Source: Paramicrobacterium humi
GTDB lineage: Bacteria; Actinomycetota; Actinomycetes; Actinomycetales; Microbacteriaceae
Reading direction: 5' to 3'
Length of the DNA stretch: 64,000 bases
Assembly (NCBI RefSeq): GCF_900105715.1
Contig: NZ_FNRY01000001.1
Span: 1,984,001 to 2,048,000 of the forward strand
In this document: positions 52,531-61,710 of the stretch, piece after piece
How the letters are laid out: every line of letters starts with the position of its first letter
Numbering within the stretch: the stretch's first letter is position 1
Translations under genes and position numbers: made by a program
Notes under the pieces: model-generated
What the model saw: the letters and a program-made list of their open reading frames with translations, nothing else
Told to the model about the DNA's origin: nothing
The model's database searches: none

Positions 52531-53179
52531 GGGGTTCCCTTCTCGTGCTTCGATAGTGGTCGATGGCCGCCCAGGTATCAAGGTCGACGGCGGCGCCGTG
52601 CGCGTCGGGCACCAGGACGGTGCGGATGCCGCCGACGAGGCGCCTCATCGACGCGTCGTGCGGGGTGGGCAGCGCCGCGAGCGCCGTGCGCAGCGCGGCC
52701 GTGCGGTAGCGGCCCGCGAGCCACTGCGGCCGGCCGTCCGCGTCGGCGAGGATCACGGCGTCGGCCTCGTCGGGGATCGGCACGGGGCGAAGCAGCGCGA
52801 CGATGTCGGCCGCGCGCGGCAGGTCGCACGCGAGCAGCCACGTCTCTTCCGCCGCCGCGTTTTTCTGCAGATCGTCGCGGCGCGCCGTGTCGAGGGCACC
52901 ACGTGCGGCGTGTCGCGGCGTTCTGCAGAAATTAGCCCCGAGCGCGCCAAGAGCGGCGGCGAGCCCGGCAACGGGGCCGCCGTACGGCGGATCCTCGCGC
53001 ACGACCGTGACGCCCGGTCGGGCGAGGTGCGCCGGGCCCGCGACGACGACGGGGGAGCAGTCGGCGACAGCCGCGAGCACGTGGTCGAGCAGCATCCGCC
53101 CGTCGACCTCGACGGAGGCCTTGTCGGCCCCGCCGAGCCGGGACGCGCGCCCGCCGCCGAGCACGATCGCCGCGGTCAT
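52523..53179 (-). CDS. mobA: Molybdenum cofactor guanylyltransferase with in-frame palindromic insertion
   Basis: A 218-residue nucleotidyltransferase that attaches GMP to Mo-molybdopterin to make the bis-MGD needed by Nar[26 protein letters not shown] is the GTP-binding start and [11 protein letters not shown] the metal-binding strand. Between [11 protein letters not shown] and the latter strand lie about 28 extra residues ([20 protein letters not shown] and following) that family members lack; these are encoded by a palindromic repeat (52858-52938). The insertion is at a surface loop position before the LACDLP strand, so the enzyme may stay active. Overlaps moaC by 4 nt. Confidence 0.9.
   Translation of the reverse strand: MTAAIVLGGGRASRLGGADKASVEVDGRMLLDHVLAAVADCSPVVVAGPAHLARPGVTVVREDPPYGGPVAGLAAALGALGANFCRTPRHAARGALDTARRDDLQKNAAAEETWLLACDLPRAADIVALLRPVPIPDEADAVILADADGRPQWLAGRYRTAALRTALAALPTPHDASMRRLVGGIRTVLVPDAHGAAVDLDTWAAIDHYRSTRREPHA
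52858..52938. repeat. Palindromic repeat inside mobA, copy 1
   Basis: TTTCTGCAGA at 52862-52871 is mirrored by TCTGCAGAAA at 52922-52931, and the inner arms keep pairing through CGTCGCGGCGCGCCG with G-T wobbles. The right arm is 28 of 30 identical to the copy at 58537-58566. The frame of mobA stays open through it. Confidence 0.75.
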
Positions 53180-53658
53180 GGCCGCGCCCAGTCGCCGCTC
53201 TTGCCGCCCGTCTTGCGCAGCAGCTCGACGCGTTCGATCGACACGGACTTGTCGAGGCCCTTGACCATGTCGATCACGGTGAGCGCCGCGACGCTCGCGG
53301 CCGTGAGAGCCTCCATCTCGACGCCCGTGCGATCGGCCGTGCGCACGGTGGCCTCGATCGCGACCCCGTCGTCGACGATCTCGAGGTCGACGGCCGCGCC
53401 GTGCACGCCGATCACGTGCGCGAGGGGCAGCAGCTCGGGCGTGCGCTTGGCGGCCTGGATGCCTGCGATGCGCGCGACCGCGAGCACGTCGCCCTTCGGC
53501 ACGCTGCCGCCGCGCAGCGCCGCGATGATGTGCGGCGCCGCCCGCACGAACGCCCGCGCGGTCGCGCTGCGCACGGTCGGAGTCTTCTCGGTCACGTCGA
53601 CCATGCGCGCGTTGCCGGCGGCGTCGAGGTGGGTGAAGGGCTGGGCGGCATCCGTCAT
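53176..53658 (-). CDS. moaC: Cyclic pyranopterin monophosphate synthase
   Basis: A 160-residue enzyme that converts the MoaA product into c[48 protein letters not shown] and the catalytic [22 protein letters not shown] with KTGGKSG at the end are all conserved. Overlaps moeA by 4 nt. Confidence 0.95.
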   Translation of the reverse strand: MTDAAQPFTHLDAAGNARMVDVTEKTPTVRSATARAFVRAAPHIIAALRGGSVPKGDVLAVARIAGIQAAKRTPELLPLAHVIGVHGAAVDLEIVDDGVAIEATVRTADRTGVEMEALTAASVAALTVIDMVKGLDKSVSIERVELLRKTGGKSGDWARP

Positions 53659-54863
53659 GAGAGCACCATCACCGTCACGGCATCGCCCTCGGCGACGCGC
53701 TCGATGTCGGCGGGCACGATCGCGAAGCCCTCGGCGTCGGCGAGCGAGCTCACGAGGTGCGAGCCGCTCCCGCCCGCGGACGCCGGCTGCGCGATCTGGT
53801 CGTTGAATACGACGGGCAGCACTTGCGTGCGGTTCGGCGGCGTCGTCCAGCTTGCGCCGGCCGTGCGCGTGATGAGCGGCCGGTCGATGTCGGCGTGCCC
53901 GGCCATGGCGCGCAGCGCGGGCCGCACGAACATCTCGAACGACACGGCGACGCTCACGGGATTCCCGGGCAGGCAGAACAGCAGCGCCCCCGACGCGGCC
54001 GTGCCGAAGCCCTGCGGTTTGCCCGGCTGCATCGCGACGGCGTCGAAGTCGACGGATGCCAGGGGGCCCAGCACCGCCTTCACGACGTCGAACGCGCCCA
54101 CGCTCGCGCCGCCCGAGAGCACGACGGCGTCGGAGTCGGCCGTCGCCGTCTCGAGCACGCGACGCAGCTCGTCCTCATCGTCGGGCACGGTGAGCGTGTG
54201 CGTGACGAGCGCTCCCGCGTCGCGCAGCGCGGCGCCCAGGAGCACGGAGTTCGATTCGGGGATCTGCCCGCGCCCCGGCGTGGCCGAGGGGGCGACGAGC
54301 TCGGAGCCGGTGGAGATCACGGCCACGCGCGGCCGGCGGACGACCGCGACCGTGTCGTGGCCGGCGGAGGCGATCGCCGACAGCTGCCATGCGCCGAGCT
54401 TCGTGCCCGCCTCGACCGTGACCGTGCCGGCGGGGGAGTCCTCGGCCGCGTGGCGGATGTGCGCGCCTGGCTTCGGCTCGGCCGTCACAATGATCCACTC
54501 GGGCGGGGCCGTGCTGATCGCGGTGCCGAGGTCGGTGGCCTCAAGCGGCACGATCGCGTCGGCGTCGGAGGGGACGGGAGCGCCCGTCATGATGCGCGCG
54601 GCCTCGCCGGCGCCGAGCGCGGGATCGAGCGCGGAGCCGGCGGGCACATCGGCGACGACCCGCAGGCGGGCGCCCTCGGCGGCATCCGCTCGCCTGACGG
54701 CGTAGCCGTCCATGGCCGAGTTGTCGAACAGCGGGACGGCGAATCGGCTCACGACCTGCTCGGCGAGCACGAGGCCGAGCGCGTCGGCGAGGGGGACGCG
54801 CTCGGTCGGCAGCTCGGTCGCGGCGGCGAGGATGCGGTCGCGGTGCTGCTGGATGGGGATCAT
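53655..54863 (-). CDS. moeA: Molybdopterin molybdotransferase
   Basis: A 402-residue enzyme that inserts molybdate into adenylated molybdopterin. [13 protein letters not shown] near residue 45, [38 protein letters not shown] and [19 protein letters not shown] follow the standard order of the four MoeA domains. ATG 54863 overlaps the moeB stop by 4 nt. An in-frame start 21 nt upstream is possible. Confidence 0.95.
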   Translation of the reverse strand: MIPIQQHRDRILAAATELPTERVPLADALGLVLAEQVVSRFAVPLFDNSAMDGYAVRRADAAEGARLRVVADVPAGSALDPALGAGEAARIMTGAPVPSDADAIVPLEATDLGTAISTAPPEWIIVTAEPKPGAHIRHAAEDSPAGTVTVEAGTKLGAWQLSAIASAGHDTVAVVRRPRVAVISTGSELVAPSATPGRGQIPESNSVLLGAALRDAGALVTHTLTVPDDEDELRRVLETATADSDAVVLSGGASVGAFDVVKAVLGPLASVDFDAVAMQPGKPQGFGTAASGALLFCLPGNPVSVAVSFEMFVRPALRAMAGHADIDRPLITRTAGASWTTPPNRTQVLPVVFNDQIAQPASAGGSGSHLVSSLADAEGFAIVPADIERVAEGDAVTVMVLS

Positions 54864-55966
54864 GCCCGGCTCCTCGACGACCATTCGGCGTAGCCGCCGT
54901 CGAGCACGCGGATGTCGGCGCCCGGATGCGCGGCGGCGAGGGCGCGGGCGGCGGCGCGGGCGCGCGGTCCCTCTTGGCAGAACACCACGAGCGTGCCGTC
55001 GACGGTGACGGATGCCGGGTCGCCCAGCACCCCGGACAGGGGAAGCGACACGGCGCCGGGGATGCTGCCGCGCGCGAACTCGTGCGGTTCGCGCACGTCG
55101 AGAAGCGTCGCGCCGGAAAGCGCGTCGAGCTCGTCGACCCCGATGCGAGACACGGCGGGCCTGCCGGGCGAGGCGGGAGCGGCATCCGGAACCCGTCTCG
55201 TCGTGGGGGCGAGAGGCACCTCCCGCATGCGCATGCTCAGGGCGTCGAGCACGAGCATGCGGCCGAGCAGGCTGTCGCCGGCGCCGCAGATGAGCTTGAC
55301 GGCCTCGGCCGCGAGGATGCCGCCGAGCTGGCCGCAGAGGGCGCCGAGCACGCCGGCCTCCGCACAGGAGGGGACCTCGCCGGCAGCGGGCGGTGTGGGG
55401 AACACGTCGCGCAGCGTGACGGCGGGGCCGGCCGGCGGTTTCGACCAGAACACGGTGGCCTGGGCGTCGAAGCGCAGCACGGATCCCCAGACGAGCGGGA
55501 CGCCGATCGCGGCGCACGCGTCGGCGACGGCGTAGCGGGTGTCGAAGCTGTCGCTGCCGTCGATGATGAGGTCGTAGCCGCCGAGCATCGTCTCGGCGTT
55601 GGCTGGCGTGAGCCGCTCGCGGTGCTCGATCACGCGGGTGTGCGGGGAGAGCTCGCGGATGCGGCGCGCGGCGACCGTCGCCTTCGGCTGCCCGACGTCG
55701 GCGGTGCCGAAGATGACCTGCCGCTGCAGGTTGGTGATGTCGACGGTGTCGTCGTCGACGATGCCGATCGTGCCGACGCCGGCCGACGCGAGATAGAGCA
55801 GCACGGGGGAGCCGAGGCCTCCCGCGCCGAGAACGCCGACCTTCGCGGCGAACAGGCGGCGCTGCGCGAGCTCGCCGAGCTCGGGCAGCTTGAGCTGCCG
55901 GGCGGCGCGCACGAGCTCGTCGGCGGGAAGCTCCGCGACGGGGTCCACGAGGGGAGGAAGAGCCAT
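54860..55966 (-). CDS. moeB: MoeB/ThiF adenylyltransferase fused to rhodanese domain
   Basis: A 368-residue sulfur-carrier activator. The ThiF domain has GAGGLGSPVLLYLASAGVGTIGIVDDD (ATP loop) and SDSFDTRYAVADAC; the C-terminal rhodanese domain (LLDVREPHEFARGSIPGAVSLPL) bears the sulfur-accepting Cys in VVFCQEGPRA. The CxxC pairs that bind zinc in E. coli MoeB are not seen. It adenylates MoaD and probably supplies its sulfur itself. First gene of moeB-moeA-moaC-mobA-DUF-moaD. Confidence 0.93.
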   Translation of the reverse strand: MALPPLVDPVAELPADELVRAARQLKLPELGELAQRRLFAAKVGVLGAGGLGSPVLLYLASAGVGTIGIVDDDTVDITNLQRQVIFGTADVGQPKATVAARRIRELSPHTRVIEHRERLTPANAETMLGGYDLIIDGSDSFDTRYAVADACAAIGVPLVWGSVLRFDAQATVFWSKPPAGPAVTLRDVFPTPPAAGEVPSCAEAGVLGALCGQLGGILAAEAVKLICGAGDSLLGRMLVLDALSMRMREVPLAPTTRRVPDAAPASPGRPAVSRIGVDELDALSGATLLDVREPHEFARGSIPGAVSLPLSGVLGDPASVTVDGTLVVFCQEGPRARAAARALAAAHPGADIRVLDGGYAEWSSRSRA

Positions 55967-56038
55967 GCTCCCACGCTAGCGCGCAGCGCGCTTCCGTGGG
56001 TCCCTCGTCGTCGTGACTATTGGACGGCCGCGGCCTCC

Positions 56039-57025
56039 TCAGCGCTCGCTGTCCAACTCCGCCATGGCGGGCGCCGGGTAGCGCTCGCCCTTCGCGGCTC
56101 CCTGTGGCACCAGCGCGTCGATTCGTGCGAGCTCGTCATCGTCGAGCGTGACGTCGCAGCTGCCGATCATCGATTCGATCTGATCGATCCGCCGCGCGCC
56201 GACGATCGGCACGATCGACTCGTCTTGCGCCGCGACCCACGCTATGGCGAGCTGCGCGAGCGTTGCGCCGTGGGCGTCGGCGATCTCGCGGAGCGGCGCG
56301 ACGAGCGCCCGATTGTGTTCGAGGTTCGCGCCTTGGAGACGAGGGAACAGGGCCCGGGCGCCTCCGGTCGTCCCTCCGCCGATGATGCCCTTCGCGAGCA
56401 CGCTGTAGGCGGTGATCCCGATGCCGAGCTCGCGGCAGGTGTCGAGGATGCCGTTGCGCTCGATGTCGCGGCTGAGGAACGAGTACTCGATCTGCACGTC
56501 GCTGATCGGGGCGACGGCCGCTGCGCGGCGGATCGTGTCCGCGCCGACTTCGCTCAGGCCGATGTGGCGGACGTACCCGCCCTCGACGAGCTCCTGCACG
56601 GCGCCGACGGTGTCCTCGATCGGCACGTGCGGGTCGAGCCGTGCCGGTCGGTAGATGTCGACGTGGTCGGTGCCGAGTCGCTGCAGCGAGTAGGTCAGCG
56701 AGCTCTTCACCGCTTGCGGACGACCGTCGAAGCCGGAGGGTATGCCGGTCGGCGTCACGTGGGCGCCGAACTTCACCGAGAGGACGGCGTCGTCGCGGTG
56801 CCGCTCGCGGAGCGCACCGGCGATGAGCATCTCGTTGTGGCCCGCCGCATAGAAGTCGGCAGTGTCGATGAGCGTGCCCCCGGCGTCGAGATACGCGTGG
56901 ATGACCCGCACGCTCGCCTCGTCGTCCACGGGACCGTACGCCCCTGAGAGGCTCATGCCGCCGAGAGCGGGCGAAGTGACGTGGGGGCCGTTCGCGCCGA
57001 GCCGGCGCCTGTTGAGTTTCGTCAT
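56039..57025 (-). CDS. Aldo/keto reductase
   Basis: A 328-residue NADPH-dependent reductase. Catalytic Asp and Tyr lie in LIDTADFYAAG, Lys in VLSVKFGAH, and the usual His near VDIYRPARLDPHVP is replaced by Arg in that segment (YRPARLD instead of YxxHRxD), which is seen in some AKR13-like members. LGIGITAYSVLAKGIIGG and GARRIDQIESMIGS bind the cofactor. It is divergent from the XRE regulator, 101 nt away, and is probably controlled by it. Confidence 0.9.
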   Translation of the reverse strand: MTKLNRRRLGANGPHVTSPALGGMSLSGAYGPVDDEASVRVIHAYLDAGGTLIDTADFYAAGHNEMLIAGALRERHRDDAVLSVKFGAHVTPTGIPSGFDGRPQAVKSSLTYSLQRLGTDHVDIYRPARLDPHVPIEDTVGAVQELVEGGYVRHIGLSEVGADTIRRAAAVAPISDVQIEYSFLSRDIERNGILDTCRELGIGITAYSVLAKGIIGGGTTGGARALFPRLQGANLEHNRALVAPLREIADAHGATLAQLAIAWVAAQDESIVPIVGARRIDQIESMIGSCDVTLDDDELARIDALVPQGAAKGERYPAPAMAELDSER

Positions 57026-57126
57026 GGCATCCAGCTTCGGCCGCCAGCGCGATCGGCGGCAGGCACGATCTATCCAGGGAGGCGCCGTCCCTGGATACCG
57101 GGACGGCCGAGGCGCAGGATGGGTAC

Positions 57127-58023
57127 GTGTTCGATCGCACAGGCCTTGCCGACTTCCTCCGCCGACGCCGCGAGACACTGCGGCCGGTCGATGCCGGCAT
57201 CCCCGTGGGAAACCGGCGACGCACTCCCGGGCTGCGCCGCGAGGAGGTGGCGGCCCTCGCCGGTATCTCCACCGACTACTACTCCCGGCTCGAGCAGGCC
57301 CGCGGCTCTACGCCATCGGCATCCGTCATCGCCTCACTTGCTCGAGCGCTCCAGTGCGATCTCGACCAACGCGACCATCTCTTTCACCTCGCCGGCGTGG
57401 CAGCGCCTCCTCGCCGCGCCGGCGGCCACGTCCGCCCGGGCCTCATCGCCTTGGCCAATCGCCTCGTCGACATCCCCGTCATGATCACCACCGACCTGGG
57501 TGAGCTCGTCTGGCGCAACGCGCTTGCCCAAGCCCTCATGCGCGACTTTCCCGAAGGGTCCGAGGGGCCGCGGAACGTGATCTGGCGGTGGTTCGCTGAG
57601 CCGATGTCGCGGCCGATGCCCGAAGCGGAGTGGGCGCGGATCTCCGCCTCGCACGTGAGTGACTTGAGAGCGGCGCACGCGCGCCGTTCCGCGGATGCCG
57701 AGGTGACGAGACTCGTCAACGACCTGGTAGCCCGTAGTGCCGAGTTCCGCGAGCTCTGGAGCCGGCACGACGTCGGGGTTCGGCGGTCGGACATCAAGAC
57801 CGTGGTTCACCCGGAGGTCGGACTCGTCCAGCTTCGCTGCGAGGTGCTGCTCACTCCGGCCGAAGACGTGGAACTGATCGCGTTCTTCCCGCTCGAGGGA
57901 ACCGACGCCGACGAGAAGCTCCAGCTACTGCGGGTCATCGGCAGCCAGCAGTTCTCGTCAGCGGGTGGAGCTCTTCCTGCCCCCGCACGAGAAGAGGGCT
58001 CCGACCACGATCCTGGCCGCTGA
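57127..58023 (+). CDS. XRE-family regulator with MmyB-like ligand domain
   Basis: A 298-residue regulator. Helix-turn-helix RTPGLRREEVAALAGISTDYYSRLEQARG is near residues 32-60; the rest (VMITTDLGELVWRNALAQALM, PEVGLVQLRCEVLLTPAEDVELIAFFP) is the MmyB-like domain that binds a small, probably fatty, ligand. GTG start. Members of this group usually control the divergent oxidoreductase, here the aldo/keto reductase. Confidence 0.9.
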   Translation: MFDRTGLADFLRRRRETLRPVDAGIPVGNRRRTPGLRREEVAALAGISTDYYSRLEQARGSTPSASVIASLARALQCDLDQRDHLFHLAGVAAPPRRAGGHVRPGLIALANRLVDIPVMITTDLGELVWRNALAQALMRDFPEGSEGPRNVIWRWFAEPMSRPMPEAEWARISASHVSDLRAAHARRSADAEVTRLVNDLVARSAEFRELWSRHDVGVRRSDIKTVVHPEVGLVQLRCEVLLTPAEDVELIAFFPLEGTDADEKLQLLRVIGSQQFSSAGGALPAPAREEGSDHDPGR

Positions 58024-58069
58024 CGCGACCGATCTCGACGCGCAGCAGCCGACGAGGAAGAATGGGCGC

Positions 58070-58482
58070 ATGAGCGATGTCGCGAAAGTCACCTCATCCG
58101 TCGTGTTCGTCACCGAGCTGGATCGGACGGTCGAGTTCTATTCCGCGGTCTTCGGGTGCGAGGTCGCCCTCAACGAAGACTCGGGCGCCCTGCTTCTCGC
58201 TCGGGAGGATTCCAGCTTTACATCATCGCCAAGGGAGAGAGAGCGGCGCATCCCTCCGGCGACATCGGAACGCAGTACTTGATGTGGGGGACCGACACTA
58301 GTGAGGCGTTGGGCCGGTTCACGAAGGAGCTTTCGTCCCGCAACTGCTACATCGACACCCACACGAGCGGCGACGTGACATTCGTCGAGGGGCGCGACCC
58401 GGACGACATCCGCATCGTCATCGCCTATCCGAGCCCGAGCGAACGGCCGCGCTCGATCCTGGACAGCCGCTTCTACAGCTGA
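58070..58482 (+). pseudogene. VOC/glyoxalase-family protein, apparent frameshift
   Basis: Frame one runs from the ATG at 58070 (SSVVFVTELDRTVEFYSAVFGCEVALNEDSGALLLARED) and then leaves the family pattern. The pattern resumes in another frame at about 58212 with GFQLYIIAKGERAAHPSG and runs to YCY-like IDTHTSGDVTFVEGRDPDDI and the end at 58482. One missing base in CGGGAGGATT (58203-58212) explains it. A restored protein would be about 138 residues, the usual one-domain VOC size. Either a recent pseudogene or a base-calling error. Confidence 0.72.
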
Positions 58483-58513
58483 TTCGGCGAAGCGCCCTCA
58501 GTTCGGCCAGTAG

Positions 58514-58570
58514 CACGGCGCGTCGAGCGTGGCAGACGGCGTGTCGACGCGTTCTGCAGAAATTAGGGAG
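58514..58570. repeat. Palindromic repeat, copy 2 (intergenic)
   Basis: Contains CGGCGTGTCG then GCGTTCTGCAGAAATTAG (28 of 30 bases as in the mobA copy, same strand) and the flanking GTCGAG. Its left arm is more decayed than in the mobA copy. The remaining bases of the 186-nt gap show no gene. Confidence 0.7.
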
Positions 58571-58668
58571 AGGGGCACACCGTCAGCCGACGCAGTATGA
58601 CGACCCGGAGTCGCAAATGCGGAATAAAGGCCATGTCTGTTCCGCAGATGCGGTGCTAGCGTGGCCGC

Positions 58669-59070
58669 ATGACCACGTTTCGCATCAGCGAGGCCGCACC
58701 CCTGCTCGGTGTGAGTGACGACACGCTCCGCCGCTGGATCGACCAGGGCCAGCTCCCGTCGGCGAAGGACGCCGTGGGCCGCACGGTGGTCGACGGCGCC
58801 GACCTCGCCGCGCACTTGACGAGCGCGGCATCCGGTCCCGATGACCCCGTGTCCCGTGCGTCGAGCGCCCGCAACCGTTTCGTCGGCATCGTCACGAACG
58901 TCATCAGCGACACCGTCATGGCGCAAGTGGAGATGCAGTGCGGTCCGCACCGCGTCGTCTCGCTCATGTCCAGCGAGGCGGTGCGCGAGCTCGGCCTCGA
59001 GGTCGGTTCCCTCGCGACCGCGATCGTCAAGGCCACGACCGTGATCGTCGAAACGCCGGAGAGGAAGTGA
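58669..59070 (+). CDS. Molybdate-sensing regulator: MerR-like HTH plus TOBE (Mop) domain
   Basis: A 133-residue protein. The first 55 residues (TFRISEAAPLLGVSDDTLRRWIDQGQLP) form an excisionase/MerR-type DNA-binding helix-turn-helix; the last 65 (SARNRFVGIVTNVISDTVMAQVEMQCGPHRVVSLMSSEAV) form a molybdate-binding TOBE/Mop domain. Proteins of this build sit in front of modABC and regulate it. The stop overlaps the modA start by 4 nt (GTGA). TAGCGT 6-7 nt before the ATG suggests a leaderless transcript. Confidence 0.9.
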   Translation: MTTFRISEAAPLLGVSDDTLRRWIDQGQLPSAKDAVGRTVVDGADLAAHLTSAASGPDDPVSRASSARNRFVGIVTNVISDTVMAQVEMQCGPHRVVSLMSSEAVRELGLEVGSLATAIVKATTVIVETPERK

Positions 59071-59849
59071 TCGCCGTGCGTCGATTCCCGAAGGCTCTCG
59101 CGGTGCTCGCCGCGGCGGCTCTGCTCACGGGGTGCGCCGGCTCGGCGCCCGCCGGCGAACGGAGCGCAGCGGCATCCGACCCCCTCATCATCTTCGCGGC
59201 CGCGTCGCTGCAGGGCTCCTTCGACGAGCTCGCGGCCGAGTTCACGGCTGCGCATCCCGAGTACCCTGTCGCCCCGATCACGTATGACGGCTCGCAGGCC
59301 CTCGCGACGCAGATCGTGGACGGCGCCGACGTCGACGTGATCGCGTTCGCGAACGAGCCGAGCCTGACGCCGGTGACGGACGCCGGCGCCGTTGACGACA
59401 GCACCATCTTCGCCACGAACACGCTGCAGATCGCCGTCGCGCCGGGGAACCCGAAGGGGATCACGGACCTGTCCGACCTCGCGAACTCCGATCTCACGGT
59501 CGTGCTGTGCGCCGCGGAGGTGCCGTGCGGCACCGCCTCGCACACGCTGCTCGATGACGCGGGCGTCTCCGTGTCGCCCGCGAGCGAGGAGACGAACGTC
59601 ACGAGCGTCGTGACGCGCGTGGAGAACGGCGAGGCCGACGCGGGGCTCGTGTACGCGACCGACGTCGCCGCATCCGACGGCAAGCTCGACGGCGTGACGC
59701 CGGCGAACGCCGACAAGGCCGTCAACCGGTACCCCATCGCCGTGTCGAAGAACGCGCCGAGCCCGACGGCGGCGAAGGCCTTCGTCGACTTCGTGCTCTC
59801 GGACGCCGGACAGGGTGTGCTGAAGAAGTACGGATTCGGGCGGCCGTGA
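59067..59849 (+). CDS. modA: Molybdate ABC importer, binding lipoprotein
   Basis: A 260-residue lipoprotein with lipobox LTGC (Cys near 24). IIFAAASLQGSFDELAAEFTAAHP is the ModA start with the oxyanion-binding Ser/Ala loop; ITYDGSQALATQIVDGADVDVIAFAN and AGLVYATDVAA are further conserved parts. GTG start at 59067 behind GGAGAGGA; the GTG at 59076 is an alternative. Confidence 0.94.
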   Translation: MIAVRRFPKALAVLAAAALLTGCAGSAPAGERSAAASDPLIIFAAASLQGSFDELAAEFTAAHPEYPVAPITYDGSQALATQIVDGADVDVIAFANEPSLTPVTDAGAVDDSTIFATNTLQIAVAPGNPKGITDLSDLANSDLTVVLCAAEVPCGTASHTLLDDAGVSVSPASEETNVTSVVTRVENGEADAGLVYATDVAASDGKLDGVTPANADKAVNRYPIAVSKNAPSPTAAKAFVDFVLSDAGQGVLKKYGFGRP

Positions 59850-60634
59850 CGCTGCCGCGCGGCCTCTACCTCCCGGCGATCGGCGCGCTCGCGCTCCTCG
59901 TGCTGCCGATCGTGGGGCTCGTGTCGCGCGTGCACTGGGCGACGCTGTGGCAAGACCTGTTCTCGGTCTCGTCGCTCACGGCCCTGTGGCTGTCGATCTC
60001 GACGGCGGCGTGCGCGACGGCCGTCTGCGTCGTGCTCGGGATGCCGCTCGCGGTCGTGATCGCCCGGTCCTCCGCGCGCACGGCGGCGGTGCTGCGCACG
60101 ATCGTTCTCGTGCCGCTCGTGCTGCCGCCCATGGTCGGCGGTCTCGCGCTGCTCGCCCTGCTCGGCCGGTCGGGGCTCGTCGGCAAGCCGATCTTCGAGG
60201 CGACGGGTTTCAGCCTGCCGTACACGACCGCGGCCGTCGTCGTCGCGCAGGCGTTCGTGGCCATGCCGTTCCTCGTGATCACGCTCGAGGGGACGCTGCG
60301 CACCTCCGGCGTGTCGCACGAGCAGCGCGCCGCGACGCTCGGAGCGGGACGCTGGCGGGTGCTCACGCGCGTGACGCTGCCGCTCATTCTCCCAGGGCTC
60401 GCCGCGGGCACCGTGCTGTGCTTCGCCCGCGCGCTCGGCGAGTTCGGCGCGACGGCGCTGTTCGCGGGCAATGCCGCGGGCGTGACCCGCACGATGCCCC
60501 TCGCCATCTACACCGCCTTCAACGGCGTCGGCGTGACGCAGGACTCCGCCGTCGCGCTCTCCCTCCTGCTTCTCGTGTGCGCGGCGATCATCGTGGGCGG
60601 CATGCGCTCGTGGCGAGCGGACGCCGTGCGATGA
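59846..60634 (+). CDS. modB: Molybdate ABC importer, permease
   Basis: A 262-residue permease with five or six helices. The ATPase-docking loop is EQRAATLGAGRWRVLTRVTLPLILPG, followed by FARALGEFGATALFAGN, the diagnostic ModB block. GTG start overlaps modA (GTGA). Confidence 0.95.
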   Translation: MTLPRGLYLPAIGALALLVLPIVGLVSRVHWATLWQDLFSVSSLTALWLSISTAACATAVCVVLGMPLAVVIARSSARTAAVLRTIVLVPLVLPPMVGGLALLALLGRSGLVGKPIFEATGFSLPYTTAAVVVAQAFVAMPFLVITLEGTLRTSGVSHEQRAATLGAGRWRVLTRVTLPLILPGLAAGTVLCFARALGEFGATALFAGNAAGVTRTMPLAIYTAFNGVGVTQDSAVALSLLLLVCAAIIVGGMRSWRADAVR

Positions 60635-61710
60635 GCCGCGTGGACAATCGCCTCGCCGCGTATGTCACCGTCGCGCGCGCCGACTTCGAGGTCGATGTCG
60701 CGCTCGAGGTCCCCGCGGGTGAGTGTCTCGCCATCCTCGGCGAGAACGGCGCGGGAAAATCGACGCTTCTGCACGCGCTCGCCGGGCTCACCCCGCTCGA
60801 CGCGGGAGAGGTTCGCCTCGGCGCGCGGCTGCTCGAGCGCGCGGGTGGCGAGCGGCTGCGCCCCGAGCAGCGCCGCGTGGGCCTGCTCGACCAGAAGCCG
60901 CGCCTGTTCCCGCACCTGACGATCGCGCGCAACATCGCGTTCGGGCCGCGCTCGCAGGGCATCGGTCGGCGAGAATCCCGGCAGATCGCCCTCGACTGGC
61001 TGCGCCGCGTCGGCCTCGAGGCCCGCGCGGACGCGAAGCCGCACGAACTCTCCGGCGGGCAGCAGCAGCGCGTCGCGATCGCACGCGCGTTCGCGTCGCA
61101 GCCGCACGTGCTGCTGCTCGATGAGCCGTTCGCGGCGCTCGACGCCGAGAGCGTGCCGACCGTGCGCCGCATGCTCGTCGACGAGCTCGCCCGCACGAGC
61201 ACCACGAGCGTCGTCGTCACGCACGACCTCGCCGACGCCTGGCAGCTCGCGGGCAGCTGCCTCGTTGTCGCGCGGGGGCGTGTGATCGACAGCGGCTCCC
61301 CGGCGGAGCTCGCGGTGCGCCCGCGGCATCCGTTCACCGCCGCCCTCGCCGGATACGGCGTGGTGCGCGGAACGCACTCCGGGGGAGGGCTCGAGGTCGG
61401 CGGAAGACGCCTCGCCGGAACCGTCGAGGGGGACATCGGCGAGGGGCACGCCGCGATCGGAATCCTCGCGCCCTCGGCGGTGCGCGTGAGCGCGACGGAC
61501 GGTAGCTGGCCCGCCGTGCTGACCGCGGTCTCGGCGCGCGCGGGCGTCGTGAAGCTCGAAGACGGCGCGGGCTTCGCCGCGGAGATCGGCCTCGACGAGG
61601 CGGTGCGTCTCGCGGGCGGTCGCCTCCCGGCATCCGGTGATCGTCTCTGGTTCACGCCCGAGCCCGCGCACCTGAGAATCGTCTCGGCAACCATGTTCTA
61701 CGACGCGTAG
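60631..61710 (+). CDS. modC: Molybdate ABC importer, ATPase with Mop domain
   Basis: A 359-residue ATPase. Walker A GENGAGKST, signature LSGGQQQRVAIARA, Walker B LLLDEPFAALDAE and H-loop VVVTHDL are intact; the C-terminal 70 residues (GILAPSAVRVSATDGSWPAVLTAV) form a molybdate-binding TOBE domain for feedback control. ATGA overlap with modB. The last five codons carry the third TTCTAC-N5-GTAGAA palindrome. Confidence 0.94.
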   Translation: MSRVDNRLAAYVTVARADFEVDVALEVPAGECLAILGENGAGKSTLLHALAGLTPLDAGEVRLGARLLERAGGERLRPEQRRVGLLDQKPRLFPHLTIARNIAFGPRSQGIGRRESRQIALDWLRRVGLEARADAKPHELSGGQQQRVAIARAFASQPHVLLLDEPFAALDAESVPTVRRMLVDELARTSTTSVVVTHDLADAWQLAGSCLVVARGRVIDSGSPAELAVRPRHPFTAALAGYGVVRGTHSGGGLEVGGRRLAGTVEGDIGEGHAAIGILAPSAVRVSATDGSWPAVLTAVSARAGVVKLEDGAGFAAEIGLDEAVRLAGGRLPASGDRLWFTPEPAHLRIVSATMFYDA

